Shown here: one piece after another, positions 1 to 6,720 of the stretch
How positions within the stretch are numbered: the first letter of the stretch is position 1
How the letters are laid out: each line of letters begins with the position of its first letter
Assembly (NCBI GenBank): GCA_030152225.1
Contig: JASLHL010000284.1
Coordinates: 1 to 12,175 of the forward strand
DNA length: 12,175 bases
From: Flavobacterium sp.
Lineage (GTDB): Bacteria > Bacteroidota > Bacteroidia > Flavobacteriales > Flavobacteriaceae
Direction: 5' to 3'
Position numbers and translations under genes: made by a program
The notes under the pieces: model-generated
What the model was told of the DNA's origin: nothing
What the model saw: the letters and a program-made list of their open reading frames with translations, nothing else
Database searches by the model: none

Positions 1-159
1 ATCAATCGCTTTATGGGAGCTGCTTGGCAAGAGCGCGAAATTGAACGACTCATTGGCATCCAACAAGAAAAAATTAGACAACTACGAGCGAAAGTGGAAA
101 AGGACTTTCCCCTAGTAGATGTTAAACGAGACTTAAACCAAGACGATTCAAAACACTAA
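1..159 (+). CDS. 2TM-domain protein, C-terminal end (partial)
   Basis: The frame is open from the first base to TAA at 157-159 and gives 52 C-terminal residues. They contain an aromatic/Gly-rich stretch followed by WQEREIERLI and then a charged, probably helical tail. This resembles the end of the small 2TM-domain proteins common in Flavobacteriia, where the second membrane helix is followed by a W-x-E-R-x-I motif and a basic/acidic cytoplasmic tail. The membrane helices themselves lie upstream of the window, so the family call rests on the tail only. The stop is 4 nt before folA, which suggests co-transcription. Function is unknown; a small inner-membrane protein is the likely nature. Confidence 0.55.
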   Translation: MNRFMGAAWQEREIERLIGIQQEKIRQLRAKVEKDFPLVDVKRDLNQDDSKH

Positions 160-163
160 TTCG

Positions 164-649
164 ATGATTATCCTAATCGCTGCTGTTGCAGAGCAAAACG
201 TATTGGGCAAAGACAATGCAATCATTTGGCATTTACCTGATGATTTCAAACATTTTAAAACGTTAACCTCCCATCATTATATCATTATGGGACGCAAGAC
301 GTTTGAGTCATTTCCCAAACCTTTACCCAATAGAACACATGTCATTATCACGAGACAAAAGGACTATGTCGTTCCCGAAAATTGTATTGTTGTTCACAGC
401 TTAGAGGAAGCACTAGAGCGGACCAAAGACGAAGAACAGGTGTATGTGATCGGAGGGGGAGAAATTTACACGCTGGCTTTGCCTATTGCAGATCAATTAG
501 AAATAACTCAAGTTCACGCCTCTTTTGATGGAGATGCGTTTTTTCCTGAATTCTCAACTTCCGATTGGCAATTGGTCAAAGAGAATTATCATCCCATCGA
601 TGAAAAACACGCCTATGCTTTTACTTTTCAAACCTATATTAGGAAGTAA
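164..649 (+). CDS. folA: Dihydrofolate reductase
   Basis: This encodes cytosolic dihydrofolate reductase, which reduces dihydrofolate to tetrahydrofolate with NADPH for thymidylate, purine and methionine synthesis. At 161 residues it is the normal length for the chromosomal enzyme. Visible motifs are the N-terminal strand MIILIAAVAEQNVLG, Trp22 and Asp27 (W-H-L-P-D-D; Asp27 matches the catalytic acid of the E. coli enzyme), IMGRKTFESF at 41-50 (NADPH-binding Gly-Arg-Lys-Thr) and the later IGGGEIY cofactor loop. The ATG at 164 gives the canonical N terminus; no Shine-Dalgarno is visible, as is usual in Bacteroidota. It sits 4 nt after the 2TM-domain protein and 2 nt before the exported protein downstream, so it is part of a tight operon that also carries a deoxynucleoside kinase. 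Confidence 0.97.
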   Translation: MIILIAAVAEQNVLGKDNAIIWHLPDDFKHFKTLTSHHYIIMGRKTFESFPKPLPNRTHVIITRQKDYVVPENCIVVHSLEEALERTKDEEQVYVIGGGEIYTLALPIADQLEITQVHASFDGDAFFPEFSTSDWQLVKENYHPIDEKHAYAFTFQTYIRK

Positions 650-651
650 AT

Positions 652-1446
652 ATGAAAAAGTTTATTGCTTTTCTCCTGCTTTGTGGTAGCTGGTCAACCT
701 TGGCCCAAGAAACAATTAATGCCCAGTTTTTAAACAGTGAATCGCTAAAAGAAAAAGAAGTTTTTATCAGTAAAGACATCTTTGACAATACGTTTACGCG
801 AGAGGACAATACCTTGCGAAAACGAAGTAAATACTCCTCAGAGCATTTTAGTTTACCCAAACTAGGTACCTTAAAAATGATTGATCTGACCAATTCACTT
901 TTCCCAGTGTTATTCTATTCTGATTTTAATTCCATTGTTTTGCTGAGTAAAGAATTGGCTTTGTTGAATACCGTTGAATTAACAGGGCGATTTTCCGCTA
1001 TGGATCCTGCTTATGTGGGTACCAGTACACAAAAGAACTTGTGGATTGTCAATCAAGCTAATCAAAGTGTATTGCGCTACAATTTAAGTACTTTAGAAGT
1101 GCGTAATATCTTTACCATTAAAGAGGATCAGATCAAGGACTATCAATCTACGTTGAACTACCTCTACCGCGTTACAGCAGATAATACAATCAAAGGAATT
1201 GATATTTATGGAAATGAGGTTTTGACCTATGCTTTACCTACTGATTATGATCAGATCCAAATTCTAAATAATAAACAGGTATTTTATTCGTATCTAAATA
1301 AGCTGTATTACGTTGATATGGAGAAGAATAAGATTGTCGAAATAAACATGGATGTAAAAAGCATTTCAGGCTTCTTTTATAACACTCAAAAATTGAGTAT
1401 TTTTACCGAACAGAAAGTAAATAATTATCAAATAAAATTACCGTAA
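652..1446 (+). CDS. Exported protein of unknown function, probably beta-rich
   Basis: I do not recognise this 264-residue protein. It begins with a clear Sec signal peptide (MKK, a hydrophobic core, then TLA|Q at 18/19), so it should be periplasmic or outer-membrane associated; Cys11 is not in a lipobox. The mature part has short alternating hydrophobic/polar segments (for example VLRYNLSTLEV, VFYSYLNKLYYVDM) that read like successive beta strands, as in a beta-propeller, but no repeat is strict enough to call blades. Its start lies 2 nt after the folA stop. Its stop shares one base with the next start codon (TAATG at 1444-1448), so it is probably translationally coupled to the kinase. An exported protein between two cytosolic nucleotide enzymes suggests an operon passenger rather than a shared pathway, which is inference. 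Confidence 0.85.
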   Translation: MKKFIAFLLLCGSWSTLAQETINAQFLNSESLKEKEVFISKDIFDNTFTREDNTLRKRSKYSSEHFSLPKLGTLKMIDLTNSLFPVLFYSDFNSIVLLSKELALLNTVELTGRFSAMDPAYVGTSTQKNLWIVNQANQSVLRYNLSTLEVRNIFTIKEDQIKDYQSTLNYLYRVTADNTIKGIDIYGNEVLTYALPTDYDQIQILNNKQVFYSYLNKLYYVDMEKNKIVEINMDVKSISGFFYNTQKLSIFTEQKVNNYQIKLP

Positions 1447-2060
1447 TGCACATAGCGATTGCTGGAAATATTGGAGCGGGAAAAACAACACTAACAAACT
1501 TATTAGCAAAACATTATGGATGGGAAGCACATTATGAAGATGTGGTAGATAATCCATATTTAGATGACTTTTACCATCAAATGGATCGTTGGTCATTTAA
1601 TTTACAAGTTTATTTTTTGAACAGTCGTTTTCGCCAAGTACTTCAAATCAGACAGAGTGGAAAAACAATCATTCAAGATCGAACGATATATGAGGATGCT
1701 CATATTTTCGCTCCAAACTTGCATGCGATGGGGTTAATGTCCAATCGCGATTTTAAGAACTATGCGACACTTTTTGATTTAATGCAGGATTTGGTAGCAG
1801 CACCAGATTTATTAATTTATTTGAGAAGTACAGTACCTAATTTAGTTGGACAAATTCACAAAAGAGGACGAGAGTATGAAAACTCAATTTCGATTGAGTA
1901 TCTCAGCGGGTTAAATGAACGCTACGAAAATTGGATCAAAGGCTATGACAAAGGAAAGCTTTTAGTCATTGATGTGGACGACATGGATTTTGTAGATAAA
2001 CCAGAGGATTTAGGACTGATTATCGATAAAATCAATGCGGAAATCAATGGATTATTTTAG
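1446..2060 (+). CDS. Deoxynucleoside kinase (dNK/dGK family)
   Basis: This is a cytosolic kinase that phosphorylates deoxynucleosides with ATP for dNTP salvage. At 204 residues it has the usual family length. The P-loop is G-N-I-G-A-G-K-T-T at 7-15, the E-D-V segment at 31-33 supplies the likely catalytic Glu, and D-R-T with Glu83 (78-83) is the family's DRS/DRT motif that binds sugar and base. The arginine-rich lid is R-G-R-E-Y-E at 140-145. Substrate preference (deoxyadenosine/deoxyguanosine versus pyrimidines) cannot be read with confidence; annotations often say deoxyadenosine or deoxyguanosine kinase. The start overlaps the previous stop by one base. A strong hairpin terminator follows 9 nt after the stop, making this the last gene of the folA operon. 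Confidence 0.92.
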   Translation: MHIAIAGNIGAGKTTLTNLLAKHYGWEAHYEDVVDNPYLDDFYHQMDRWSFNLQVYFLNSRFRQVLQIRQSGKTIIQDRTIYEDAHIFAPNLHAMGLMSNRDFKNYATLFDLMQDLVAAPDLLIYLRSTVPNLVGQIHKRGREYENSISIEYLSGLNERYENWIKGYDKGKLLVIDVDDMDFVDKPEDLGLIIDKINAEINGLF

Positions 2061-2068
2061 ATAAAACA

Positions 2069-2096
2069 AAAAAAAGAGCCGTACGGCTCTTTTTTT
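2069..2096. terminator. Bidirectional rho-independent terminator
   Basis: A perfect 28-nt palindrome: an A run, GAGCCGT, its complement ACGGCTC and a T run. The seven core base pairs are extended by seven A-T pairs. Because both sides carry A/T runs it can stop the kinase operon on the + strand and gldA on the - strand; the gldA stop is only 6 nt beyond it. The convergent gene arrangement supports use in both directions. Confidence 0.93.
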
Positions 2097-2102
2097 ATAT
2101 CG

Positions 2103-3014
2103 TTATTCTTGGGTTTCTGTAGCCGTAAATTCGTGAAAAAGCTTTTCTAAATTTTTGTTTTTAGGTTGTAGTGAAAGCGTTTTCAGTCCTTGTTGTTGTG
2201 CAAAGTCATACACCGTTGCACGGTAATCTTGCCCTATCGGGAAAACAAGATCCCATTGGGTATCGTGAATGTGATTGGCTTGTAGTAAATGGGGAATGCG
2301 ATTGATGAATTCAATTTCAATTTTAAAGTCAAATTCAACAGAAATAATCTGTTCATTTTGATTTTCTAGTAAATCGTGCAACAATTGATCCGCAACAATC
2401 TGTCCTTTTTTGATGATTATTACGCGTTCGCAAATGGCTTCAACCTCTTGCATAATATGCGTCGAAAGAAAAACGGTTTTATCCTTTCCTACGGCTTTAA
2501 TCAACGCTCTAATTTCGACCAATTGATTGGGGTCAAGTCCTGTTGTGGGCTCATCTAAGATCAATACCTCAGGGTCGTGAAGTAAAGCAGTTGCTATTCC
2601 CACACGTTGTCGATAGCCCTTCGATAGTTGACCAATTTTTTTGTGAGCTTCTGGTGTTAATCCTGTTAGGGTAATGACTTCTTCAATGCGCTCTTTTTTT
2701 ACCTTGTAAATCGAGGCATTAAATTGTAAATACTCCCTTACATACATATCCAAATACAGCGGATTGTGTTCGGCTAAATACCCGATCGATTGCTGTACTT
2801 TTTTTGTTTGCGTGGCCACATGGTATTCATTGACATAGGCTGATCCTTCATCGCTGTGAATGAACGTGGTTAGTATTTTCATTAGGGTTGATTTTCCGGC
2901 GCCGTTTGGACCCAGAAAACCGACAATCTGTCCTTTGGGTATGGAGAAGTTAATAGCATTCAACGCCTGTTGTTCGCCATAATATTTACTAATGTTTTCT
3001 ACTTTAATAGACAT
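2103..3014 (-). CDS. gldA: Gliding-motility ABC transporter ATPase GldA
   Basis: This is the ATP-binding subunit of an ABC-2 type exporter. In Flavobacterium, GldA works with GldF (membrane) and GldG (periplasmic) and is linked to gliding motility. Using the ATG at 3014 gives 303 residues starting MSIKVENISKYYG, the normal family start. Visible motifs are Walker A G-P-N-G-A-G-K-S-T at 35-43, a Q-loop region Y-L-A-E-H-N-P-L-Y with Glu82 in place of Gln, signature L-S-K-G-Y-R-Q-R at 130-137, Walker B V-L-I-L-D-E-P at 150-156 with D-loop G-L-D, and the switch His186 in L-S-T-H. The segments LYLDMYVREYL and SKGYRQRVG are strongly GldA-like from memory. The generic alternative is an unassigned ABC-2 ATPase. 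No gldF or gldG is in the window. It lies 37 nt after the DUF1634 gene, probably in the same transcript. Confidence 0.85.
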   Translation of the reverse strand: MSIKVENISKYYGEQQALNAINFSIPKGQIVGFLGPNGAGKSTLMKILTTFIHSDEGSAYVNEYHVATQTKKVQQSIGYLAEHNPLYLDMYVREYLQFNASIYKVKKERIEEVITLTGLTPEAHKKIGQLSKGYRQRVGIATALLHDPEVLILDEPTTGLDPNQLVEIRALIKAVGKDKTVFLSTHIMQEVEAICERVIIIKKGQIVADQLLHDLLENQNEQIISVEFDFKIEIEFINRIPHLLQANHIHDTQWDLVFPIGQDYRATVYDFAQQQGLKTLSLQPKNKNLEKLFHEFTATETQE

Positions 3015-3051
3015 ATGCAATGGGTGGTTAGTAAAAACAAATGTAGGTAAA

Positions 3052-3441
3052 TTAATGAGAAAAACCGAAAGAGACACTAAGAATGATCACCGCAATAACG
3101 ATTAAGGTAATCACTACATAAAGGCTGTCTTTTTCTAACATAAAGGAAAATAAAGACAAGACAAGGCGAAGGGCAGGCGTTAGAAATAAAAGTAAAATAC
3201 CAAGAAAAATAATGGATTCTCCATTCCAATTCTTTACGCCATCCAAGATGTTTTGAAAGACCACAAATAGGTTTTGATCGTTCTCTACAAAAGTGGAGAA
3301 AGAAACCGTTTGTTGGGAATCTTTTACTAGGAGGATAATGCCGCCAATAAGCGTTACAGTTAAAGCACTTAAAACGCCATAACGCAACACATTTCCGATA
3401 GTATTTTGCAATTGGTTATCTGTAAATTTTGAGGTACTCAT
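3052..3441 (-). CDS. DUF1634 family membrane protein
   Basis: A 129-residue protein with three predicted membrane helices (about 22-39, 76-99 and 107-125) and a short polar loop between the first two. The pattern of an N-terminal polar stretch (TDNQLQNTIGNVLRYG), a helix with an internal G-G, and a paired C-terminal hairpin matches DUF1634. That family is characteristically encoded next to TauE/SafE permeases, as here, with a 10-nt gap. This suggests an accessory subunit of the permease, but its biochemical role is not established. The start at 3441 gives the family-like N terminus MSTSKFTDNQL. Confidence 0.82.
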   Translation of the reverse strand: MSTSKFTDNQLQNTIGNVLRYGVLSALTVTLIGGIILLVKDSQQTVSFSTFVENDQNLFVVFQNILDGVKNWNGESIIFLGILLLFLTPALRLVLSLFSFMLEKDSLYVVITLIVIAVIILSVSFGFSH

Positions 3442-3451
3442 GGTGTTTTTT

Positions 3452-4294
3452 TTAGATTTTTCCTGTAATTCCGTTGTAAATCATGTTAAGTGCAATAATG
3501 AAAATCAAGACAGCAAAAAACAATTTGAGTTTTTTAGTGTTGGCTTTCATTAAAACTTTTGCACCTACCATAGAACCAATGAGCACGCCAATAATAACAG
3601 GCATGCAGATAGAGGGTTCAATATAGCCTTTTTGAATGTAGATGACCGAACTGGCGATGGCAGTAACGCCCATCATGAAGTTACTCGTTGTCGTAGATAC
3701 TTTAAAGGGAACTTTCATAATGGTATCCATGGCAATTACTTTAAAAGCACCAGATCCAATTCCCAATAATCCCGACATCATTCCCGCTACGCCCATCATG
3801 CTAAACCCACCGAGAATATTGGTCATGCTGTAATGCACTTTTTCACCACTAGCCGTCGGATAGTTACCCGCAAGTTTTAGTTTTTTGGCTAAAAAACTTC
3901 CTTGATCAGGTGTAACGAGGTGGTCTTCTTTTTTTCGAATAGAATTCAAAGAAGAGAAAATAAGGGTTGCCCCGAAGATGATAGCCAATAAGGAAGTAGG
4001 TGCATTGGTTGAGAGAAGTGCACCCACTACTGCCCCAATGGTAGTAGCAATTTCAAGAAACATACCCAATCGCATGTTGGTAATTCCCTCTCGTACATAG
4101 GCGGATGCAGACCCAGAAGAGGTCGCAATTACAGCAACTAAAGCTGTTCCAATGGCATAGTGCATGTCAACACCTAAGAATACAGAGAGTAAAGGGATTA
4201 TAATAATTCCGCCTCCAAGTCCTGATAATGAGCCGATAAAACCAGCTGCAAAGGCACCTAGAAACATAATTAAGATAAAAGTTAGTAATGACAT
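3452..4294 (-). CDS. TauE/SafE family permease (putative anion/sulfite exporter)
   Basis: A 280-residue integral inner-membrane protein with about eight hydrophobic helices arranged as two related halves. The N-terminal half has the motif G-S-L-S-G-L-G-G-G followed by I-I-I-I-P at about 21-33, and the C-terminal half has the matching G-L-L-G-I-G-S-G-A-F-K-V. This internal Gly-rich repeat is diagnostic of TauE/SafE, whose characterised members move sulfite, sulfoacetate or related organosulfur anions; the substrate here is not readable. The cytoplasmic loop between the halves (about 118-158) is charged. It is the first gene of a three-gene - strand operon (permease, DUF1634, gldA), with a candidate promoter 25 nt upstream of the ATG at 4294. 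Confidence 0.9.
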   Translation of the reverse strand: MSLLTFILIMFLGAFAAGFIGSLSGLGGGIIIIPLLSVFLGVDMHYAIGTALVAVIATSSGSASAYVREGITNMRLGMFLEIATTIGAVVGALLSTNAPTSLLAIIFGATLIFSSLNSIRKKEDHLVTPDQGSFLAKKLKLAGNYPTASGEKVHYSMTNILGGFSMMGVAGMMSGLLGIGSGAFKVIAMDTIMKVPFKVSTTTSNFMMGVTAIASSVIYIQKGYIEPSICMPVIIGVLIGSMVGAKVLMKANTKKLKLFFAVLIFIIALNMIYNGITGKI

Positions 4295-4318
4295 GTAGGT
4301 TGATTTTTTGATGAAAAG

Positions 4319-4347
4319 TAAATGTATTAATTATTATAAAAAACAAA
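4319..4347 (-). promoter_or_regulatory. Candidate promoter for the TauE-DUF1634-gldA operon
   Basis: Read on the - strand, TTTG (4347-4344) is followed after 17 nt by TACATTTA (4326-4319), which matches 7 of 8 positions of the Bacteroidota -7 box TAnnTTTG, with a typical -33 element. The box ends 24 nt before the permease ATG. The call rests on motif and position only, in an A/T-rich background where chance matches occur. Confidence 0.45.
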
Positions 4348-4422
4348 GAACAAAAAGTGACTTATCTGTTTTTTGAGGTTGTAACAAGTGGGATTAATTC
4401 CCTTTTTATGAAATATAACTCG

Positions 4423-4430
4423 TAAATTTG
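4423..4430 (+). promoter_or_regulatory. Candidate -7 box for DAHP synthase/chorismate mutase
   Basis: TAAATTTG is an exact match to TAnnTTTG, 21 nt before the ATG at 4452. I see no good TTTG/TTG -33 element at 17-23 nt upstream, so the promoter may be weak or activator-dependent. Transcription would start near 4434-4438, within the repeated sequence described separately. Confidence 0.45.
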
Positions 4431-4455
4431 TAAGAAATGAAATTGTAAGAAATGA
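4428..4455 (+). repeat. Tandem 13-nt repeat spanning the start codon
   Basis: TTGTAAGAAATGA occurs at 4428-4440 and again at 4443-4455, a period of 15 nt. The ATG in the second copy is the start codon of the DAHP synthase gene. The ATG in the first copy (4437) opens a three-codon frame (Met-Lys-Leu-stop), in frame with the gene but closed at 4446-4448. Confidence 0.9.
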
Positions 4456-5525
4456 GTAAAGATTGGTTAGCTGTTTTTCAAGGTCAAGCACCTGCATTAA
4501 TTGCAGGTCCATGTAGTGCTGAAACACCAGAACAATTGTTGCAAATTGCTCACTCTTTACCAGAAGAGGTAAAAGTATTTCGAGCAGGTATTTGGAAACC
4601 TAGAACAAAACCAGGTGGATTTGAAGGAGTTGGTGCGATTGGTTTGGATTGGATGAAACAGGTAAAGGATGAAACTGGATTGTTACTGGCAACAGAAGTA
4701 GCTACAGCAGAACATGTTGATTTATGTCTAGCCCATGATGTGGACATCTTGTGGATTGGTGCTCGTACTGCAGTAAATCCATTTTCAGTTCAAGAAATTG
4801 CAGATGCTTTGAGGGGAACGGATAAAATCGTGATGCTTAAAAATCCAATTAATCCGGATCTATCCCTGTGGATGGGCGGATTAGAACGACTCGAAAAAGC
4901 CAATATCAGCAAGTTAGGGCTAATTCACCGCGGATTTAGTACGTACGAAAAGACAAAATACCGCAACATACCCGAATGGCAAATACCGTTAGATATCAAA
5001 TCAGAATTACCACATATTCCTATTTTTTGTGATCCGTCCCACATTACAGGACGCAGAGATCGAATTTTGTCCGTCTCTCAATTGGCCTTAGATCTCAATT
5101 TTGATGGATTGATGATCGAAACACATGCTAATCCAGAAAAAGCATGGAGCGATGCAGCTCAACAAGTGACACCTGAACAATTGAAAACCATTATTCACAC
5201 GCTGAAGTTGCGCAATATAACCGACGATACGGAAGATTATATGCAGAAGTTACAAACCTATCGCATTCAAATTGACGATATGGACAGTAAAATACTGGAT
5301 TTGCTAAAAAAGAGAATGATGATTTCCGATGAGATTGGCTCACTTAAACGCGAAAAAAATGTTGCTGTTTTTCAACAGGAAAGATGGAATAGTATCGTAG
5401 AGAAAATGATGAAAGAAGGAGAACATCTTGGTTTTACAGATGAATTTATCCGTACAATTTATACCGCTATCCACCAAGAAAGTATTTATCGACAGGATCA
5501 AGTCATCAATAGAAAAGAAGAGTAG
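4452..5525 (+). CDS. Bifunctional 3-deoxy-7-phosphoheptulonate synthase / chorismate mutase
   Basis: A cytosolic fusion of the first shikimate-pathway enzyme (phosphoenolpyruvate plus erythrose 4-phosphate to DAHP) with an AroQ-type chorismate mutase (chorismate to prephenate). Residues 1-255 form a type I-beta DAHP synthase: G-P-C-S-A-E at 19-24 with the metal-binding Cys21, R-A-G-I-W-K-P-R-T-K-P-G-G-F-E-G at 44-59, I-G-A-R-T at 102-106, and C-D-P-S-H at 193-197. After a short linker, residues about 262-350 form the mutase, with Arg271, Arg288 and Lys299 in the expected AroQ spacing and the I-x-x-x-D-x-x-I-L-x-L-L-x-x-R helix. The order synthase then mutase is that of Bacteroidota (as in Porphyromonas), opposite to Bacillus. 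In such fusions the mutase domain also mediates feedback control, so prephenate or chorismate inhibition is likely but inferred. It is followed by its own terminator. Confidence 0.96.
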   Translation: MSKDWLAVFQGQAPALIAGPCSAETPEQLLQIAHSLPEEVKVFRAGIWKPRTKPGGFEGVGAIGLDWMKQVKDETGLLLATEVATAEHVDLCLAHDVDILWIGARTAVNPFSVQEIADALRGTDKIVMLKNPINPDLSLWMGGLERLEKANISKLGLIHRGFSTYEKTKYRNIPEWQIPLDIKSELPHIPIFCDPSHITGRRDRILSVSQLALDLNFDGLMIETHANPEKAWSDAAQQVTPEQLKTIIHTLKLRNITDDTEDYMQKLQTYRIQIDDMDSKILDLLKKRMMISDEIGSLKREKNVAVFQQERWNSIVEKMMKEGEHLGFTDEFIRTIYTAIHQESIYRQDQVINRKEE

Positions 5526-5548
5526 AAACAAAAAGAAACAAAAAACAC

Positions 5549-5588
5549 AAAAGAGACGAAGTGATTTTCTACTTGGTCTCTTTTTTTT
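5549..5588 (+). terminator. Rho-independent terminator after DAHP synthase/chorismate mutase
   Basis: The stem AAAAGAGAC-GAAGT pairs with ACTTG-GTCTCTTTT with one G-G mismatch and an 8-nt loop, followed by a run of eight T (5581-5588). It lies 23 nt after the stop at 5525. The T run ends in TTTG (5586-5589), which may double as part of the rsgA promoter. Confidence 0.85.
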
Positions 5589-5604
5589 GCAGGAATATTT
5601 AAAA

Positions 5605-5612
5605 TATATTTG
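5605..5612 (+). promoter_or_regulatory. Candidate -7 box of rsgA, nearly abutting the start codon
   Basis: TATATTTG matches TAnnTTTG exactly and ends 4 nt before the ATG at 5617. TTTG at 5586-5589 is 15 nt upstream, shorter than the usual spacing of about 17-23. If used, transcription would begin at or within a few bases of the start codon, giving a leaderless or almost leaderless mRNA. Confidence 0.5.
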
Positions 5613-5616
5613 CCCT

Positions 5617-6582
5617 ATGAAAGGAACAGTGTATAAATCAACGGGAAGCTGGTATGTTGTCAAAGGTGAAGATGGGCAGTTTTACAATTGCCGCATCAAG
5701 GGGAAGTTTCGCATTAAGGGAATTAAAAGCACAAATCCGCTGGCAGTAGGGGATCATGTCGTTTTTGAACTAGAAACAACCAATGACACAACAACAGGTG
5801 TGATTAATGAAATCGCTCCTCGTATGAATTATATTGTGCGTAAATCGGTCAACTTATCCAAACAAGTACATATTATCGCATCCAATATCGATACAATGTT
5901 TTTGATTGTGACAATTGACAACCCTGTAACAACAACGAGTTTTATTGATCGTTTTTTGGTGACGGCAGAAGCCTATGGAATTAAAACAGTGTTAGTTTTC
6001 AACAAAATTGATACGTATTCAGAAGAAGCTTTAGATGAACAGTTGTATTTACAATACATCTACAGCCAAATCGGATATGAGTGTTTGCGCGTTTCTGCTA
6101 TAGAATCAAAGGGGTTAGAGGCAATTAAAGAGCGAATGATTGGAAAGGTATCCATGTTTTCAGGTCATTCAGGAGTAGGAAAATCAACATTGATCAACGC
6201 AATAGAACCAGGATTGCATTTAAAAACAGCGCAAATTTCAGAGCAACACAAACAAGGACAACACACCACAACGTTTGCCGAAATGTTTGACTTGACTTTC
6301 GATGCCGCTATTATCGATACGCCAGGAATCCGAGGATTTGGTGTGGTCGACATGGAACCTCAAGAGGTAGGCGATTATTTCCCAGAGTTCTTCGCATTAA
6401 AAGATCAATGTAAATTCAATAACTGCTTACACCGAGAAGAACCACATTGTGCAGTTAAGGATGCTCTTGACAGGGATGAACTCGCTTGGTCCCGCTATAA
6501 AACCTATATTCAGATTCTCGATGGAGAAGAAGAACATTATCGAACAGATATTTATAAAGATGGCAGAAACCAAGAGGAATAA
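5617..6582 (+). CDS. rsgA: Small ribosomal subunit biogenesis GTPase RsgA
   Basis: RsgA is a circularly permuted GTPase that binds the late-assembling 30S subunit and releases maturation factors. The ATG at 5617 gives 321 residues starting MKGTVYKSTGSWYVV, the normal family start; an upstream extension of the frame would run through the terminator and is not credible. Domains in order are an N-terminal OB fold (about 1-68, with V-G-D at 44-46), the permuted GTPase with G4 N-K-I-D at 129-132, the G5-like S-A at 160-161, G1 G-H-S-G-V-G-K-S-T at 183-191 and G3 D-T-P-G at 234-237, then the C-terminal zinc knuckle Cys265, Cys270, His272, Cys278 (C-x4-C-x-H-x5-C). All key residues are present. It is convergent with the lipoprotein gene and shares a terminator with it. 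Confidence 0.97.
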   Translation: MKGTVYKSTGSWYVVKGEDGQFYNCRIKGKFRIKGIKSTNPLAVGDHVVFELETTNDTTTGVINEIAPRMNYIVRKSVNLSKQVHIIASNIDTMFLIVTIDNPVTTTSFIDRFLVTAEAYGIKTVLVFNKIDTYSEEALDEQLYLQYIYSQIGYECLRVSAIESKGLEAIKERMIGKVSMFSGHSGVGKSTLINAIEPGLHLKTAQISEQHKQGQHTTTFAEMFDLTFDAAIIDTPGIRGFGVVDMEPQEVGDYFPEFFALKDQCKFNNCLHREEPHCAVKDALDRDELAWSRYKTYIQILDGEEEHYRTDIYKDGRNQEE

Positions 6583-6648
6583 TCTTGTTTTTTTTGTTTT
6601 GCATGGTCTAACTAGACGCCAAGACCCACTAATTGATAAAAAGATAAA

Positions 6649-6664
6649 AGCGAATTTATTCGCT
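6649..6664 (+). other. Short hairpin between rsgA and its terminator
   Basis: AGCGAA and TTCGCT form a 6-bp stem around the loop TTTA, 12 nt before the terminator stem. It has no T run and is not a terminator by itself. It may protect the 3' end of the message or be chance. Confidence 0.4.
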
Positions 6665-6675
6665 CAACATATAAG

Positions 6676-6712
6676 AGCTGCCCCCCTGTGTACACAAGGG
6701 GCAGCTTTTTTT
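6676..6712. terminator. Bidirectional rho-independent terminator between rsgA and the lipoprotein gene
   Basis: AGCTGCCCC (6676-6684) pairs perfectly with GGGGCAGCT (6698-6706). Inside it the palindrome TGTGTACACA extends the hairpin past a small asymmetric bulge. A run of seven T (6706-6712) follows on the + strand. Only a short A-containing stretch precedes it, so termination of the - strand lipoprotein message, whose stop is 9 nt away, is likely but weaker. Confidence 0.9.
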
Positions 6713-6720
6713 ATTGAAAT

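Noticed and set aside
3015-3077. N-terminal extension of GldA to an ATG at 3077
   Set aside because: It would add 21 hydrophobic residues and overlap the DUF1634 gene; the ATG at 3014 gives the family N terminus exactly.
5428-5616. Upstream start for RsgA at 5428
   Set aside because: The extension runs through the end of the DAHP synthase gene and its terminator, and the encoded residues are low-complexity Lys/Arg; the family start is at 5617.
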